From Flaccisagitta enflata (lineage: Eukaryota; Chaetognatha; Sagittoidea; Aphragmophora), in contig OZ231126.1 of the NCBI GenBank assembly GCA_965153355.1, positions 39,184,001 through 39,248,000 of the forward strand: DNA of 64,000 nt. Reading direction: 5' to 3'. This document shows positions 18,442-30,052 of the stretch, in pieces. The notes beneath the pieces are model-generated. The model was not told where the DNA came from. It ran no database searches and was given only the letters and a program-made list of their open reading frames with translations. A program made the translations under genes and the position numbers. Position 1 is the stretch's first letter. The number at the start of each line of letters is the position of its first letter.

Positions 18442-20570
18442 ATGCCGGTGTGTTACCAAAACTCGAAACAATATTTGAGTCTCTTTCAGTTTTTGACTTG
18501 GAGGCCTACCATCTTTTCCTGACTTGGTTTTGGATATTTACGGCACCCCCACAAGTCCAGGAAATAGAATGGCATTAGGTGATTTGCGCCATAAAAATAG
18601 ATCTGTTTGAAACATGTTTACTTAGTAGAAAATCTTAGCCGCTTATACATTTAGGTTCTATCATCTACTGACTATGTAGTTCAAGTCTCCGTCTTGCATT
18701 GTCATGGCTGACGGCCCTGAATTTTGCATTTTACGTATGAGGGTATTTTTACTCCATTTTCCTAGATCTCAGCAAATTGCACTTTTGAGTTCATTTAGTA
18801 CTCTGAGGTTTATACCTTGTCCTCTATATGAATGTCCTGCCCTGAATCTAAACCAAGGGGATAAATTGGGTCTATCTACATTGATATTTGGTAAGAAACA
18901 AATGATTTCGGGCCTAAAATGATTCTATTTCCTGATATCATATAAATGATGGGACTGTGACGGGGTGCTTGAGTCAGTTCTGGACAGTTTGCCGTCATAT
19001 CGGGACTCAAGATTATTTGCCACCTGTTTGGAAATGCGTTATCGTTGTTTCGTCGGCTTTTCTGCTAGGCCCTACGACAATCCATTTTTACAGCATAATT
19101 GTCATTTTATCATCAAAGCTAAATCTGCATGAAGCTTCGTTTTCTGAGTGGAAGATGAAACAGAATTTAGAAGCCGCATTATTGTTTGCCTCTCGAGCCA
19201 AACTGGGAGAAATATTTTTCGAAAGTTTTCCACAATTTCTCACTCAAGGGATGATGACCAGTGGCAAGGGTGAGAGGGGCGTGAGAGAGCTGACCTATTG
19301 GCAAAAAATGTCTGTACTGACCAGCGCTGCGACCATTGCTCTGGGGATCTCCAACTTTGGTGTCCGGATCTCAGGCGTATATCTTTCAAGAAAACACAAA
19401 AAGATGACATCTCATTTGGTGTTAGCCATCTTTTCCTTGTCGGAAGTAGCTTTTTGCGGGGGGCTTTGTCGTTTCTCTTTTGCATTGAAAGTTGGTGGCA
19501 CAAGTGCTTTGGCAATGTTGATTCCTTTCATTGCCTTGTCATCGGCGTTATCAATGGCACCAATCATCTGTTATCTATTTCAGTGGACGCATGGTGAAGT
19601 TTTCTTTCTGACACCCAAACTTTGTCTTTGGGCAATAGTGGCGGGTATATTCTTCTTTACTCAGGCAACAGTTACAGAACCCTTACAGGACCTGACGCAT
19701 AATAATTCTTTCGTCACTTTTGTAGTCACAATGACGTTGACATCCATAATCAATTTTACATTGGGGTTTTTCATTCACAAGCAAAGGACCGACTTTCATG
19801 TTTACCAATGGGTGGACGCAATTCTTAAAAAGATGGTTGACACTCTGACCGAGCCGTGTACATCTGAAACTGAATGCCGTGCCATTCACACTGAATCTGA
19901 TCAAGTGGAAGAATCAACTGAAGATTCTTCGAATAAAGAAGTGCAGATAAAATCACAAAAAACATCGAAGGTAGAAACTGGAATATCACATAAAACCTCA
20001 CATCCTAGTATGGATAACCTGAGAAGCAGAGCACGAGAAAGATTTTGTAGCATGACAGTAGTCAGATTGGCTACGCCATTGATCATCATTTTTCTCCTTT
20101 CCTTTGCGGTCATCGCTCTGTTTTTCTATCCTCTCGATGTACCACAGGAAGGTTACTGCGTGGAGTTTTACTGTGATTGTATCAGTAAAAGAAGTGATTT
20201 GCAAGGGTTCCCAGTAGTATCTGCCTGCAATGATTCTCTAAAAGGTTCCATCTGTGTGAAGAATAGGACTCCCTTGGAGTTAGTACAAATTAGCAAGGTA
20301 ATTGCGAAACAAATCCGATATGAAGAACTGCTTCTAGTTGGAATTTCAGACTATAATGGAAAGTTTGACATGGAGAATATCAAGAGCTTACAAAAACCAA
20401 TTTTGCAACCGATATGTACGGGCGAGGAAAGTAACCTCATTTTTTGTAAGCATTACGGCTTGAATGTAAGACTTAAGGAAGAATGCTATGAAGGAACTCA
20501 CCGACTTTTCGTCAGCATTATAAAAAATCATATAGATTTTCCAGGCTACCACTCTTTTTTCATGATCTAG
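18442..20570 (+). CDS. XK-related protein A, exons 4-5 (to in-frame TAG)
   Basis: Exon 4 (18442-18554) follows a good acceptor (cattctactag). It completes the codon left open by exon 3 and encodes a loop plus a second membrane segment (AYHLFLTWFWIFTAPPQ). It lines up with LHFAILTTGWIAAGGLFQ of the gene at 28171. Its donor (CAA|GTCCAG) is unusual. Exon 5 (18978-20570) continues with the membrane segment WKCVIVVSSAFLLGPTTIHF and the family core KLGEIFFESFPQFLTQ (about residue 255; compare FESAPQLGTQ in gene B), then further membrane segments. A last membrane helix (LIIIFLLSFAVIALFFYPL) is followed by a Cys-rich tail. With exons 1-3 the product is 709 residues. XK-related proteins are membrane proteins, several acting as phospholipid scramblases; that role is only inferred here. 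Confidence 0.72.
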
Positions 20571-21156
20571 GCTGATAGGTTTTCTGCCTGTGAAAAGAAT
20601 TGTCACGATATAGCCCTGGGAGAAATGTTTGTGTCAAGGCTCGTCGGTGAAAACGAAGGCGCTCTTCTTATTAAACATCTTCCCAAGAGAAATACGGAGC
20701 AAGAAAGCATATGGCTTGTGGATGGAGGATATCTAACGTCTACGGAGAAAGGAAACAAAATTGTCCTTCCTCAAAATGTGCGCGATGAAATCTTACCATC
20801 AATTTGCGTGGTTTTTCGGAAATGTAAGAGCAATCCATGCCAAAACAGAGGGACCTGTTTCGATAATGCAAATTCTTTCCTGTGTAATTGTACTTCAAGT
20901 TGGACTGGAAAGTTTTGTGGTAAGTTTAGGCTGTGATTAACATAGTACATTTCATTTCCTAGTTTGTTCCAATGTTCAGCCAAAAAGACGACTCTCGACG
21001 TAGTTAAAAAGTAGTAGATGAGGGGTTTGTTTGCTGCTATGTTTTTTTTCTGTTTTTTTTTTTTCTCTCTCTGCATGTCTGCTGCTCTGTTTTTTCTGCA
21101 TGTCTGTTTTTCTGCATGTCTGTTTTTCTATTTGTCTCTCTCGGTCATACTTTCTT

Positions 21157-21250
<94 letters not shown>

Positions 21251-22293
21251 TCCATTTCCTCTCAGAGTTGATCGCATCCCCCATTCCGCTGCGACTTACC
21301 AAAGCTAGTTCAGAGACAACAGGTGGCGTTGGAATGGTCGTGGAATCGATCGGAGCGAAGATTTTGCTGTGGGGATCTAGAAAAAAATCCCCCAACGTCA
21401 TCCGGATGTACGACGTGAATAATGAAACATGGGCGGAAAAGGAAGCGGGAGGCGAAATACATCCAGGTTACGCGAATGCCGCGAGTGTCATCGTTGGAGA
21501 AGAGATTTACATGTTCGGCGGTTTCCGAGATGAACAGAGAGGGAAACAAATAGAAACAAACTGCATCTCAAAAGTCTCGACAAAAACTGGCGAATTCCAG
21601 CGTATCAAAATCAACGGAGTTTCTCCTTTTCCCCGCTTTAAGGCAGTTGCCTGGAGTCACGAGGGTGATCTATGTTTCGGATTTGGTCACAGTGATGGGA
21701 GGCAAAAGATTTCGGGAGAGAGTTACATCGAAGAGAACAGAAGATGGACCCGAAAACCCGGCTTGGGTTTCACAAATGAAATCCTGCGATTTGACAAAAG
21801 ACAAAACTCTTTTGCCTCGCTCATCACGAATGGATCTTCGCCAAAACCCCGCATTGGATTTGGCTTTGCCAAATTGGATGGAAAAATATACGTTCACGCT
21901 GGACAAGGAGAACACTATAATGGGTTGAAAGACTTCTTTCGAATGGATTTAAAAATCAGTGAATGGACTTCACTGAAGGCCCGCGGTCTTCCATACAGCC
22001 TTCAATATCACTCCCTGTCGCTGCTCTCTTCGAAGCAATTGATGCTGGTTGGTGGAGAAAAAAGTCCTTGGGAAAAATCAAATCGAGTCATGATTTACAA
22101 TGTACAAAACGGTTCATGGACGGAAGATCAGCTTCTGCCGGACTCAGTCGGCGGGGGTGAAGGCGGTGGATTGGTGTACCACAGAGCCGCAGAAGTGAAA
22201 AACGGAAAGAATGTCACAACAATCATTTGTATGGGAGGAAAAGTGAAAGGCAACAAACTCTCCAAGCACATGCTTCATTTTGACTTACCCTGA
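20571..22293 (+). CDS. EGF and kelch-like extracellular region, two exons
   Basis: This frame follows the TAG at 20568-20570 in the same phase. Exon 20571-20919 encodes a Cys-containing stretch (possibly lectin-like: [14 protein letters not shown], then [10 protein letters not shown]) and one EGF module ([12 protein letters not shown], then [14 protein letters not shown]). The donor is TGTG|GTAAGT. After an intron whose polypyrimidine tract is a (CT)n microsatellite, exon 21266-22293 joins in phase (G|AG). It carries kelch-type blades: [40 protein letters not shown] and [10 protein letters not shown]. The order EGF then kelch recalls attractin and MEGF8. Either this is the end of the XK-related protein A gene (by readthrough or an unseen splice) or a separate gene whose start is hidden; bcttcttttcatgatctag-like pyrimidine before 20571 could serve as an acceptor. 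Confidence 0.65.
21161..21246 (+). repeat. (CT)n microsatellite used as intron pyrimidine tract
   Basis: About 43 CT units ending 19 bases before the acceptor at 21265. It is the only long pyrimidine run before the kelch exon. Confidence 0.95.
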
Positions 22294-23290
22294 TGATAAC
22301 CCTTACCGAATAATTTCAAAATGATCTGTGAAAAATTTACAACCTGGAAAAAGATTATTCCGACACTTAGAGATTGAATGGGTTCATTGACTAAATACCG
22401 ATCAAAATATTTTAATGGAAGCATTACTATGTAATTGGTTTTCTAATAATCTATATTTCAATCTATCTATCCAAGATGATCTGGTTTTACATCTCCATAC
22501 AAAAGTATTCAAATCATTCTAGATGTATCATGTATCGATGTTTCTAACTTATCTAAAAACTGAAATATCAATGGTAGAATTTGACTCTTAGACATTAAAG
22601 GTGTCAGTATACCTATTTCCTTGGTAGTTACATTTTGGAAAAAAATTACAAAAGAAGATGCAATCACGGTATAACCGCGCCAAAAGAAAAAATTGCACTT
22701 ATCATTAAACACATACCTCATCGCTCTTGGAAACTATGGATAATCAGTGACCGTTAGAAAGATATTCAAAAATTCTTAAAAACTAGGCCTAGCAGAATAA
22801 TGTAACTTTTTTAGTCGCCACTCTACACCTTGCCGTGTTGGTCGGTAGGTCGGTCCTTCTGTCGGTCGGTCCGCCACATTTTTAAAATTTTGACTTTTCA
22901 AGTGTGCTTCAGGGTACTTGAATTACTCTAAGTACTTCAGGTACTTTTGGGTACTTTTGGGTATTTTTGAGTATTTTTCGGTATTTTTGGGTATTTTCAG
23001 GTATATTCGGATACTTTTGGATACTTTTGGGTATTATTGGGTATTTTTGGATATTTTTGGGTATTTTTGGGTATTTGAGGTAAATATGTAATGTAGATAT
23101 GTAATGTATGTAATTATGTATGAATGCAATTATGTATGTTGTACTTGAGGTTATTATGTTATTTTGTAATTATGAGATTATGTGATTATATAAATATGTA
23201 ATAATGTGATTTTGTGATAATGTAATTATGTGATTACGTGGCTATGTGATTATGTGATTATGTGATTATGTGATAAAGTAATCAGGTAAT
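22294..23290. repeat. AT-rich spacer with degenerate short tandem repeats
   Basis: After the kelch exon there is AT-rich DNA without a gene. At 22812-22875 lies a family A-like fragment (gtcggtaggtcggtcc). A degenerate (gggtattttt)n array spans about 22910-23085 and a degenerate (attatgtg)n array about 23095-23280. Confidence 0.7.
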
Positions 23291-23440
23291 TACAGTTGAA
23301 CCCCGCTCTAACAGATATCAGTGGACCAATAATTTTCTGCTGGTATAGGCGGAATTTGTTATTGCCGCCAAAGGAAATAAAAGAAATAAATTTGAACAGA
23401 CTATGAATTGGCATCTGTTATAGGCGGAATCGCGTTGGTG
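23290..23440 (+). repeat. MITE-like fragment, ACAGTTGAACCCCGCTCTAAC type
   Basis: Starts with acagttgaaccccgctctaa and contains two tataggcggaat blocks. Related pieces occur near 4730-4890 (cagtggagcttcactagagcgc), 47165-47290 and 54160-54235 (caatcccgctctaacaaatt). It is probably a non-autonomous DNA transposon relic. Confidence 0.5.
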
Positions 23441-23454
23441 ACGGGTCCGTTAGA

Positions 23455-23700
23455 TCGGGAGGGAAGGAAGGACGGAGGAAAGGAAGGACGGATGGGAGGG
23501 AGGAGGGAAGGGAGGGGAGGAGGGAAGGGAGGGAGAGGAGGAAAGGGAGGGAAAGGAGGGAAGGAGGAGGAAGGATGGGAGGGAGGAGGGAAGGAGGGGG
23601 GAGGAGGGAAGGGAGGGAGGAGGGAAAGAAGGATGGGAGGAAGGAAGGGAGAAGGAAGGAATGGAAGGAAGGAAGGAACGGAGAAAGGAAGAAAGGAAGG
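23455..23700 (+). repeat. (GGAA/GGGA)n purine tract
   Basis: About 245 bases of almost pure purine on the plus strand. The open frames here are artefacts of the repeat. Confidence 0.9.
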
Positions 23701-24899
23701 AGTATGCTTGTTTGAGTTGTGTGTAATTTAAAACGGAGCTCATGCCTGATGGCCTGTGGGGCTTGTTTGTTTTAAAATGACAACTAAATGAAGTTATTTA
23801 CTCTGCTCTCTCCAAAGTGAATTAATTAATTATCACAATTTTCCACATTTTCCTATGTATCAATGTAAATAATGTCCTTAATCAAAGAAAATTCATGAGG
23901 AAAAAAACCAGAAATTTTTCTACAGAATGGCGCCAAGCAGAAATTTGTGACTTAATCTGTTTAGATGTCATGATTGAATGAAAGTGAAAGGTACAGTTCA
24001 AAGGGATATGTGAAAACGTTTATTCTGACAGTAAACAAAATTGACATCTTTACTTCTAATCATTATCGGGAAAAAAGTCGAAGTCAGTCTTCGACTTTTT
24101 GACATATTCGAGAGAAAAAGGGTTTTTATTTTCTTATTAGGAAGTTGCGGGTCTCCTTCGGCTGATTGCACCCTCGGACGAAATTGATAGGGTAAGTAAA
24201 TTTGATAATTTTCTTTCATTTGGCGCCAAGCAGAATGCTCTACGACAAATATTTTTTGCGCTATGATTTTTTAAAGATTTATTTACAAAAATTGCAAATT
24301 GAATTTTTTTTTGTTTTTTATGATTTTAAGTAGGATCAATAAAAAAGTGTATTTATGTTTGTTTGAGCATGCAAATACAATAAAACATGTTTATGGGCAT
24401 AGCTGCTCATCTCTTAGGGTGTTTTTGAGCAGTCTAGCTCATTTAGCTCATTTAGCTCATTTTGCTCCGTCTTTTTTTCTGATTTCAAATTCAATAAATG
24501 AATAAATATTTTGTTACATGTTTAAGCAAGCAGATACAAAAAAACATGTCAGTGAGCTCAGTAGCTTATTTGCAAGGGTATTTTTATGTATTCTAGCTCA
24601 CTTGGCTTATTTAGCTCAGTCTTTTTTTCTGATCTTTAATGGGATAATTACATAAATGCAAATACAAGAAAGCATGTCAGTGAGCATGGCTGGTTGTGTG
24701 GTTGAGTGATTTTGAGCATTTTAGCTCATCTAGCTCATTTGGCTCAGTCCTATATTTCTCGGATTAACAGTGCAACCAATACATGCAAGTGCTCTTGATT
24801 TGATCTAACAAGTAGAAAGATTTGCAGTTACTGAAAACAAAAGCTTGGTGAAAAGTGATCAATGCTTACGACTTTTTTCCTCACGGCGACAGCCGCCAT
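23701..24899. other. Noncoding AT-rich DNA with agctcattt repeats
   Basis: Contains a short hairpin aaaagtcgaag/cttcgactttt (about 24074-24102), a family B fragment (ggcgccaagcagaatgctc, about 24221) and irregular (tagctcatt)n arrays near 24430-24470, 24590-24625 and 24715-24750. No gene is seen. Confidence 0.5.
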
Positions 24900-25282
24900 T
24901 ACTGGTAATTTCTAAAGTTTTTTAGCTACAACGCTTTAATACCACTCAATTGATAGATTTTTTGAAGCTCTTTAAAATTCCCACTGATATTTCATAGTTA
25001 CACCTCCTATGAACGAACCAAGAGTCTTCAAAAAATTGTGCAATTTTTATTTTTGGCATGGTTATTTGGAAAAAAGTCGATTTCCACGAAGAAAAGTTGT
25101 TTTCCCTTTTTTTCATGGGGCGTTCGGGAAAATTGGTCAGTTTTGGGAGCTAAATGGGACTACGCATGAAATTAATAGCTAAGAAAGAACTAATTCTCCT
25201 CTTTCAGATGACGCCAAGTAGAATTCTGTGCGATCGATAGTTTTGGAGCTATGATTTTTTAAATATTTTTTTATTCTTCCGC

Positions 25283-25290
<8 letters not shown>
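24900..25290 (+). repeat. Half fold-back arm plus dispersed family B fragment
   Basis: 24900-25064 is a diverged single arm of the fold-back element at 47327-47925 (shared: tttttggcatggtta end, ccactcaattgatagatttt). It is followed directly by a family B copy (25075-25283: gaaaaaagtcga, then acgcatgaaattaatagcta, then atgacgccaagtagaattct). That copy breaks off at a GA microsatellite. Confidence 0.6.

Positions 25291-25348
<58 letters not shown>
25284..25348. repeat. (GA)n microsatellite
   Basis: About 32 GA units on the plus strand. Confidence 0.95.
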
Positions 25349-25349
<1 letters not shown>

Positions 25350-25539
25350 GTCAAAAATTCTTAGTCTATAAATGTAGTGGATGAGGAGGATGAAGAATAG
25401 TCGCAAAAGAGCTAGATGGTCAGCAGTTCCCGTGCCCTGCCTGAGCAGGTTGTGATTAAAATTGAGGGAACTAGGCAGCAGCCCAAAAAGGGCTTATGAC
25501 CTATATTTTTACAAATGGAGAAATTTCTCCTTTTCCTTG

Positions 25540-25715
25540 AGATTTGGGCCTTTGGGCTGAGTGTTAGACCTTGGGGCTAGGATTTTGGTCTTTTGGCTGG
25601 GATTTAGGCTTGGATTCTAAGATTTGACCCTTGAATCTGGGATTTGGGCATTGAGGCTATGATTTGGGCCTTGAGGCTGTGATATGGGCCTTGAGGCTGG
25701 GATTTAAGTTTTGAG
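25540..25715. repeat. Minisatellite, about 20-bp unit (gatttgggccttgaggctgg)
   Basis: Eight or so imperfect units. The unit resembles in inverse the ggcctcaaatct minisatellites at 36.1 and 55.9 kb, suggesting one minisatellite source. Confidence 0.8.
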
Positions 25716-25816
25716 GCCCAGGGAGGGGGATGTAGAAGGAGGAGAAGGAGGAGTGGGAGAAATTTCCCCTTTGTGTCGAAGCATAGGTCATCAGTCCCTT
25801 TGGGGCCCCTGCCCAG

Positions 25817-25817
<1 letters not shown>

Positions 25818-25901
<84 letters not shown>
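25818..25901. repeat. (GA)n microsatellite
   Basis: About 42 GA units. Confidence 0.95.
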
Positions 25902-25903
<2 letters not shown>

Positions 25904-26057
25904 GAGGCAATTGCAACTGTCTGTTGTTCCCATTTCATTGTGAATTTGGAAAAAAAATTTGCACGCGAAAAAAAAAAGAAAAAGAATAAAATCATGCCTC
26001 GACCCAGTGACTTTCCTAAGGACCATAACGGCTCTTATCTCACCTTATCAATTTTAA

Positions 26058-26170
26058 CAAGGCCGGATTCACGGCTACCTTAGTCGCGTGCGGGTGGGCA
26101 GGGGCAGTATTTGAGTTACTAAAGCACTTGGGCAAGTGCAGTGAGGCCAAAGACCGCAAAAAATAAAAAA
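26058..26170 (+). repeat. Dispersed repeat family C, copy 1
   Basis: Reads aaggccggattcacggctac, then agtcgcgtgcgggtgggcag, then cacttgggcaagtgcagtga and ggccaaagaccgcaaaaa. The same order recurs at 58264-58367. Confidence 0.8.
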
Positions 26171-26309
26171 AGTAAAATGGGGACCGACCGACCGACGGAC
26201 AAAGCGGGGTGTAGTGTCGCGTAGCACGCGACTAAAAAACATGAAAAATGGTGACTCGATACAAGTGTACTGGGTTAGAACAGATATCATGGAATTGATA
26301 ATTCTGCAT

Positions 26310-26700
26310 GATGTTGTACAGAATTCTGTGCGATCAATAGTTTTGGAGCTATGATTTTTTGAATCTTTGTTTATTTTTGCGCATTTTTCGCGTTTTCCCA
26401 AAAAACAAGGAATCGAGTTAGTTGTAGTCTATTTGAACTTCGAAATGTCCCAGGTGATAACTGTGAATCAAGGCAGCACAGTCTCTCTCTCATTTCAACT
26501 CTGGACTCTATAAGAGGCATTGTCTGTCAGTCCATCCCTTGGTCTGTTGGTCCGTCTGTCCATCCGAGTGGAAAAGTGGAAAAACAAGCGGTCTAGATGC
26601 TTTTTGAGTAGGGGTTGGGGTGTGAATGGGGGTTGGATGCCCCTGTCCACCTGTCTGCAGCGATATTATAACCCCGTGTTACATGTTTTTCTCTGTTTTT
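26310..26700 (+). repeat. Composite of families B and A
   Basis: Family B (agaattctgtgcgatcaata, then gcatttttcgcgttttcc, then gtcccaggtgataactgtg) runs straight into family A (ctctataagaggcattgtct, then gttggatgcccctgtccacc). The same join is seen at 49890-50125 and, inverted, at 34312-34690, so A and B travel together. Confidence 0.7.
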
Positions 26701-26735
26701 CTCTCTGTCTCTCTCTCCCCCTCTGTCTCTCTCTG

Positions 26736-26739
<4 letters not shown>

Positions 26740-26823
<84 letters not shown>

Positions 26824-26830
26824 TCTCTCT
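26740..26830 (+). repeat. (CT)n microsatellite
   Basis: About 40 CT units with short interruptions at each end. Confidence 0.95.
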
Positions 26831-28170
26831 TCCACTCTCTCTCAACAACAACATGAGGACGCAATGTGACAAAAATGACAAACCCTTTTGTGTTATTGTT
26901 ATAAATTTCGCTAAAGATGATTCCATTCGCCTCGTATGTATCTTTAGATTTAAGATCAACACATGTTTAAATATTTTCGACAGAGAAAAAATGGCAAAAT
27001 TGCATGAAAAGCATTCTTTTAGTTGGCCTTTTGTGATGAAATTTTGACAATAGCAGACTGATTCTTTATTGCTTGTAATGCTTTGACAAAAATCATTAAG
27101 CAGGTGTTACTTGCTTATGTATCACGACCTATCCCCATGTCTTCTACAACTTCCAATCTGGAGCTAGCACTCTTAGTCTGACGGTACATCGCACCGTCGG
27201 TCGACCACTCTGTCTAGGTCGCTTTTGGCAATGATAAGGATCTTGGCTTTTTCGGTGGTATTTGATCATTACCTCTAAATTTTGAACGGATAGATTTTTA
27301 CAAGAGGTAACGAACCGACGTACGAATCTACAAACAGACCGATAGACTAAACAGCTTATGATCATGAAGACGTGATGATGCATCTATGAAATGTCATGCC
27401 CAGATAAAGCGATATCTGTAGAATGTGCCCGTATCTGTTTCTTTAAAATATGTCGAAGCTTTTTGATAACATTCAGTCTTCAGTCCAATATTACATTTTA
27501 TATTCTGCGGGCTCACTAATCTTCATCGAATATCGGGACGAGCTAAAAACTACATGAAATCGAGAGATAGACCAATGAGAGTGCTCAGTTACACTTACTG
27601 CTTACACTTACAGACCAACAAATGTACTCTGTAACACTTACAGCCTTCAAACAATCTATGATATGACGTGTTTTTTTTTTTCTGAAATAAAAATCTTGTC
27701 AATTTGAAAACAATTTGTAAAAAAATTTTCATTTCTTTTGCTTTGTATTGCACTGGTGCTAACTTACAAAAGTGGTTTTCGCATTGGGTGGTGAATCGAA
27801 AATTTAATTTTGATATTTTATAACAAGTGGGTAGAACATAATCCCTTCCTTTACGAGTGATACAATTTTGCGAGCTATTCCATGGCCATACCGATGGTGA
27901 TGTTTTATTTGCATTATGTTATTAAATATTAAGTAATAATGATAATAGAAACATGTGGAGGAGTCCTAAGGGCCTCTTGAACCTTCACTGACTAGTTGAT
28001 ATGTGCTCAACTTCTAGTTTTCCATTAAAAGAATTGTAGAAACGCCCATTTAGGGTCTTGCCAACCAATAATAGTCAAGGGCAAAAGAATGCTACCTGTG
28101 CAACTAAAGTTCGTCTCAATAATCTATCCCATTGCGAAAACCCCTCAATAAAAATTGGTTAAAAGCCAGA
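26831..28170. other. Noncoding spacer before XK-related gene B
   Basis: I see no supported gene or clear repeat. The 5' untranslated region and promoter of the gene starting at 28171 should lie in its right part; no obvious TATA element could be assigned. Confidence 0.4.
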
Positions 28171-29988
28171 ATGAACATCGAAAAACTTTTCACGATTTCG
28201 TTATTCTGCGTCAGCGCCGCGTTTACGCTCGTCGACATCGGAAGTGACTCTTACCTCGCCTTCAAGTATTGGAACAACACCAAATATCGAAGTTTTCGAC
28301 ATTGCACGGAAGATCCATTTACCAGAGCCAATATGACAACCAAGGAACGCAATTTCACGAGAGAGTTTTTCAGCTTGACGGGCGAAAATTACGGCGAAAA
28401 TGGTCCGTTGGTGCAGATCATCGACAAAATTGAAAAAAAGATGAATGAATGTGACCAAACATGGAATAAAACTGACAATGTTACCGCCGACATCTTTAAA
28501 GACGAAGGAGATTGTAGTCTCTACGTTTCTAACGAGCTTGTGGACAATCCGACACACGAGGAGGTGGAGTGGGCGAGTAAGGTGTTCCATTTGAGGCATG
28601 AATTTCCTTGGAAGTGGTGGAGCCGCACCAAAAAAGTCCTTCAATATTGCGCAAATTGGATGAACCGTTCCATCCCGATTAATCCCACCCGGATCCAAAC
28701 TCAAACGGACGCGGGAGCGCTATTTAGCCTCGATTTAAATTTGCATTTTGCGATTCTGACGACGGGCTGGATCGCCGCTGGGGGATTGTTTCAATTCTTT
28801 ATCATCTTTCACTTGTTCCGCCGACAGGACTTCCGTCTTGGCATTCTGCCAAAATCTGTTCAAATCATACTACTCTTAGCATCGCCAATTTTGCTTGGAC
28901 CTGTCATCGTTTACATGTATGGCATCATTTTTCTATTGTCTGGGAAAAAAGATCAACCATTTCAACAGGGAGTCAAAAGGTAACAGAATGCATAAAGGTA
29001 ACGTGATGAAACATAGATAATACTCCAGAAAGCGTGATTGCAAAAAAATCCTTAACTCACGTTTGTATATCAATTACACCGAGTAAAGAACACCCACTTC
29101 CGCAGATAGATGTTGGATTTGGCTTGATAGTTTAGCTTACCCCGTGTTCAATCTCAAAGTGGGAAAAGTAAAAAGCTTACATTCCTAAACGCAACTAGTC
29201 AGTGATTTCAAATCATTTTTCTCTTGTAGTATTATGTTTGACGTTTTTTGTATAAAAATTTCATTGGTCTAGCCTTAATAGTTTGTCCACAACATCAATT
29301 TTAAGAAAAACAAGTGTATGAAGTTTGAGCTAAAAAACTCTTCTTTTAATCATGATAGTTTTTCTCAAAATTGCTCTAATTTCTAAACGGTTTGAGCTAC
29401 AAACACCAGATTGGTCTCAAATGAAGTATAATTTGGAAATGTTTACATCTGAGACCAATCTGGCACCTTTTATCAAGCCGTTTGAGAATTACAGGCAGAA
29501 TTTTGAAAAACGGTGTTGACAAAATCATGAGTTTTTGAGCCTCAACTGTAAATACTTGTTTTACTTCAAATTGATGTTGTGGATAAACTATTTAAGCTAG
29601 ACCAATAAAATTTGTACACAATAAACGTCAATATAATGCTAAAAGAGAAAAATGGTTTGAAATCACAGACCAAGTGCGTTTAGAAATGTAAGCTTTTTAC
29701 TTTTCCCACTTTGAGATTGAACACCCTGTATGTTTTGAAATACAACTTCTCTCCAGATTAAGCCTGCTCTCGCCATTGAATTGACAAATTGTAGGGGTGA
29801 TGGATATGTCACAATTTGTACTCATAGGTTAAACGAAATTGTGGCCGCTCTAAAGATTGGCGAAGTGGTTTTTGAGTCTGCGCCTCAACTTGGAACACAA
29901 TGGATCAGCATTCGATATCTAACGTTGTAAAATTTTTCTAATGTTGTCTTGATTAGCTATATCTCTATTTAGTATTAAAGAGAGAGAA

Positions 29989-30052
<64 letters not shown>

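Noticed and set aside
18704-18922. Possible extra exon of XK-related gene A (SQQIALLSSFSTLRFIPCPL)
   Set aside because: A good donor (TTTG|GTAAGA) exists, but entry from exon 3 or 4 in phase leads to a stop and it has no family resemblance.
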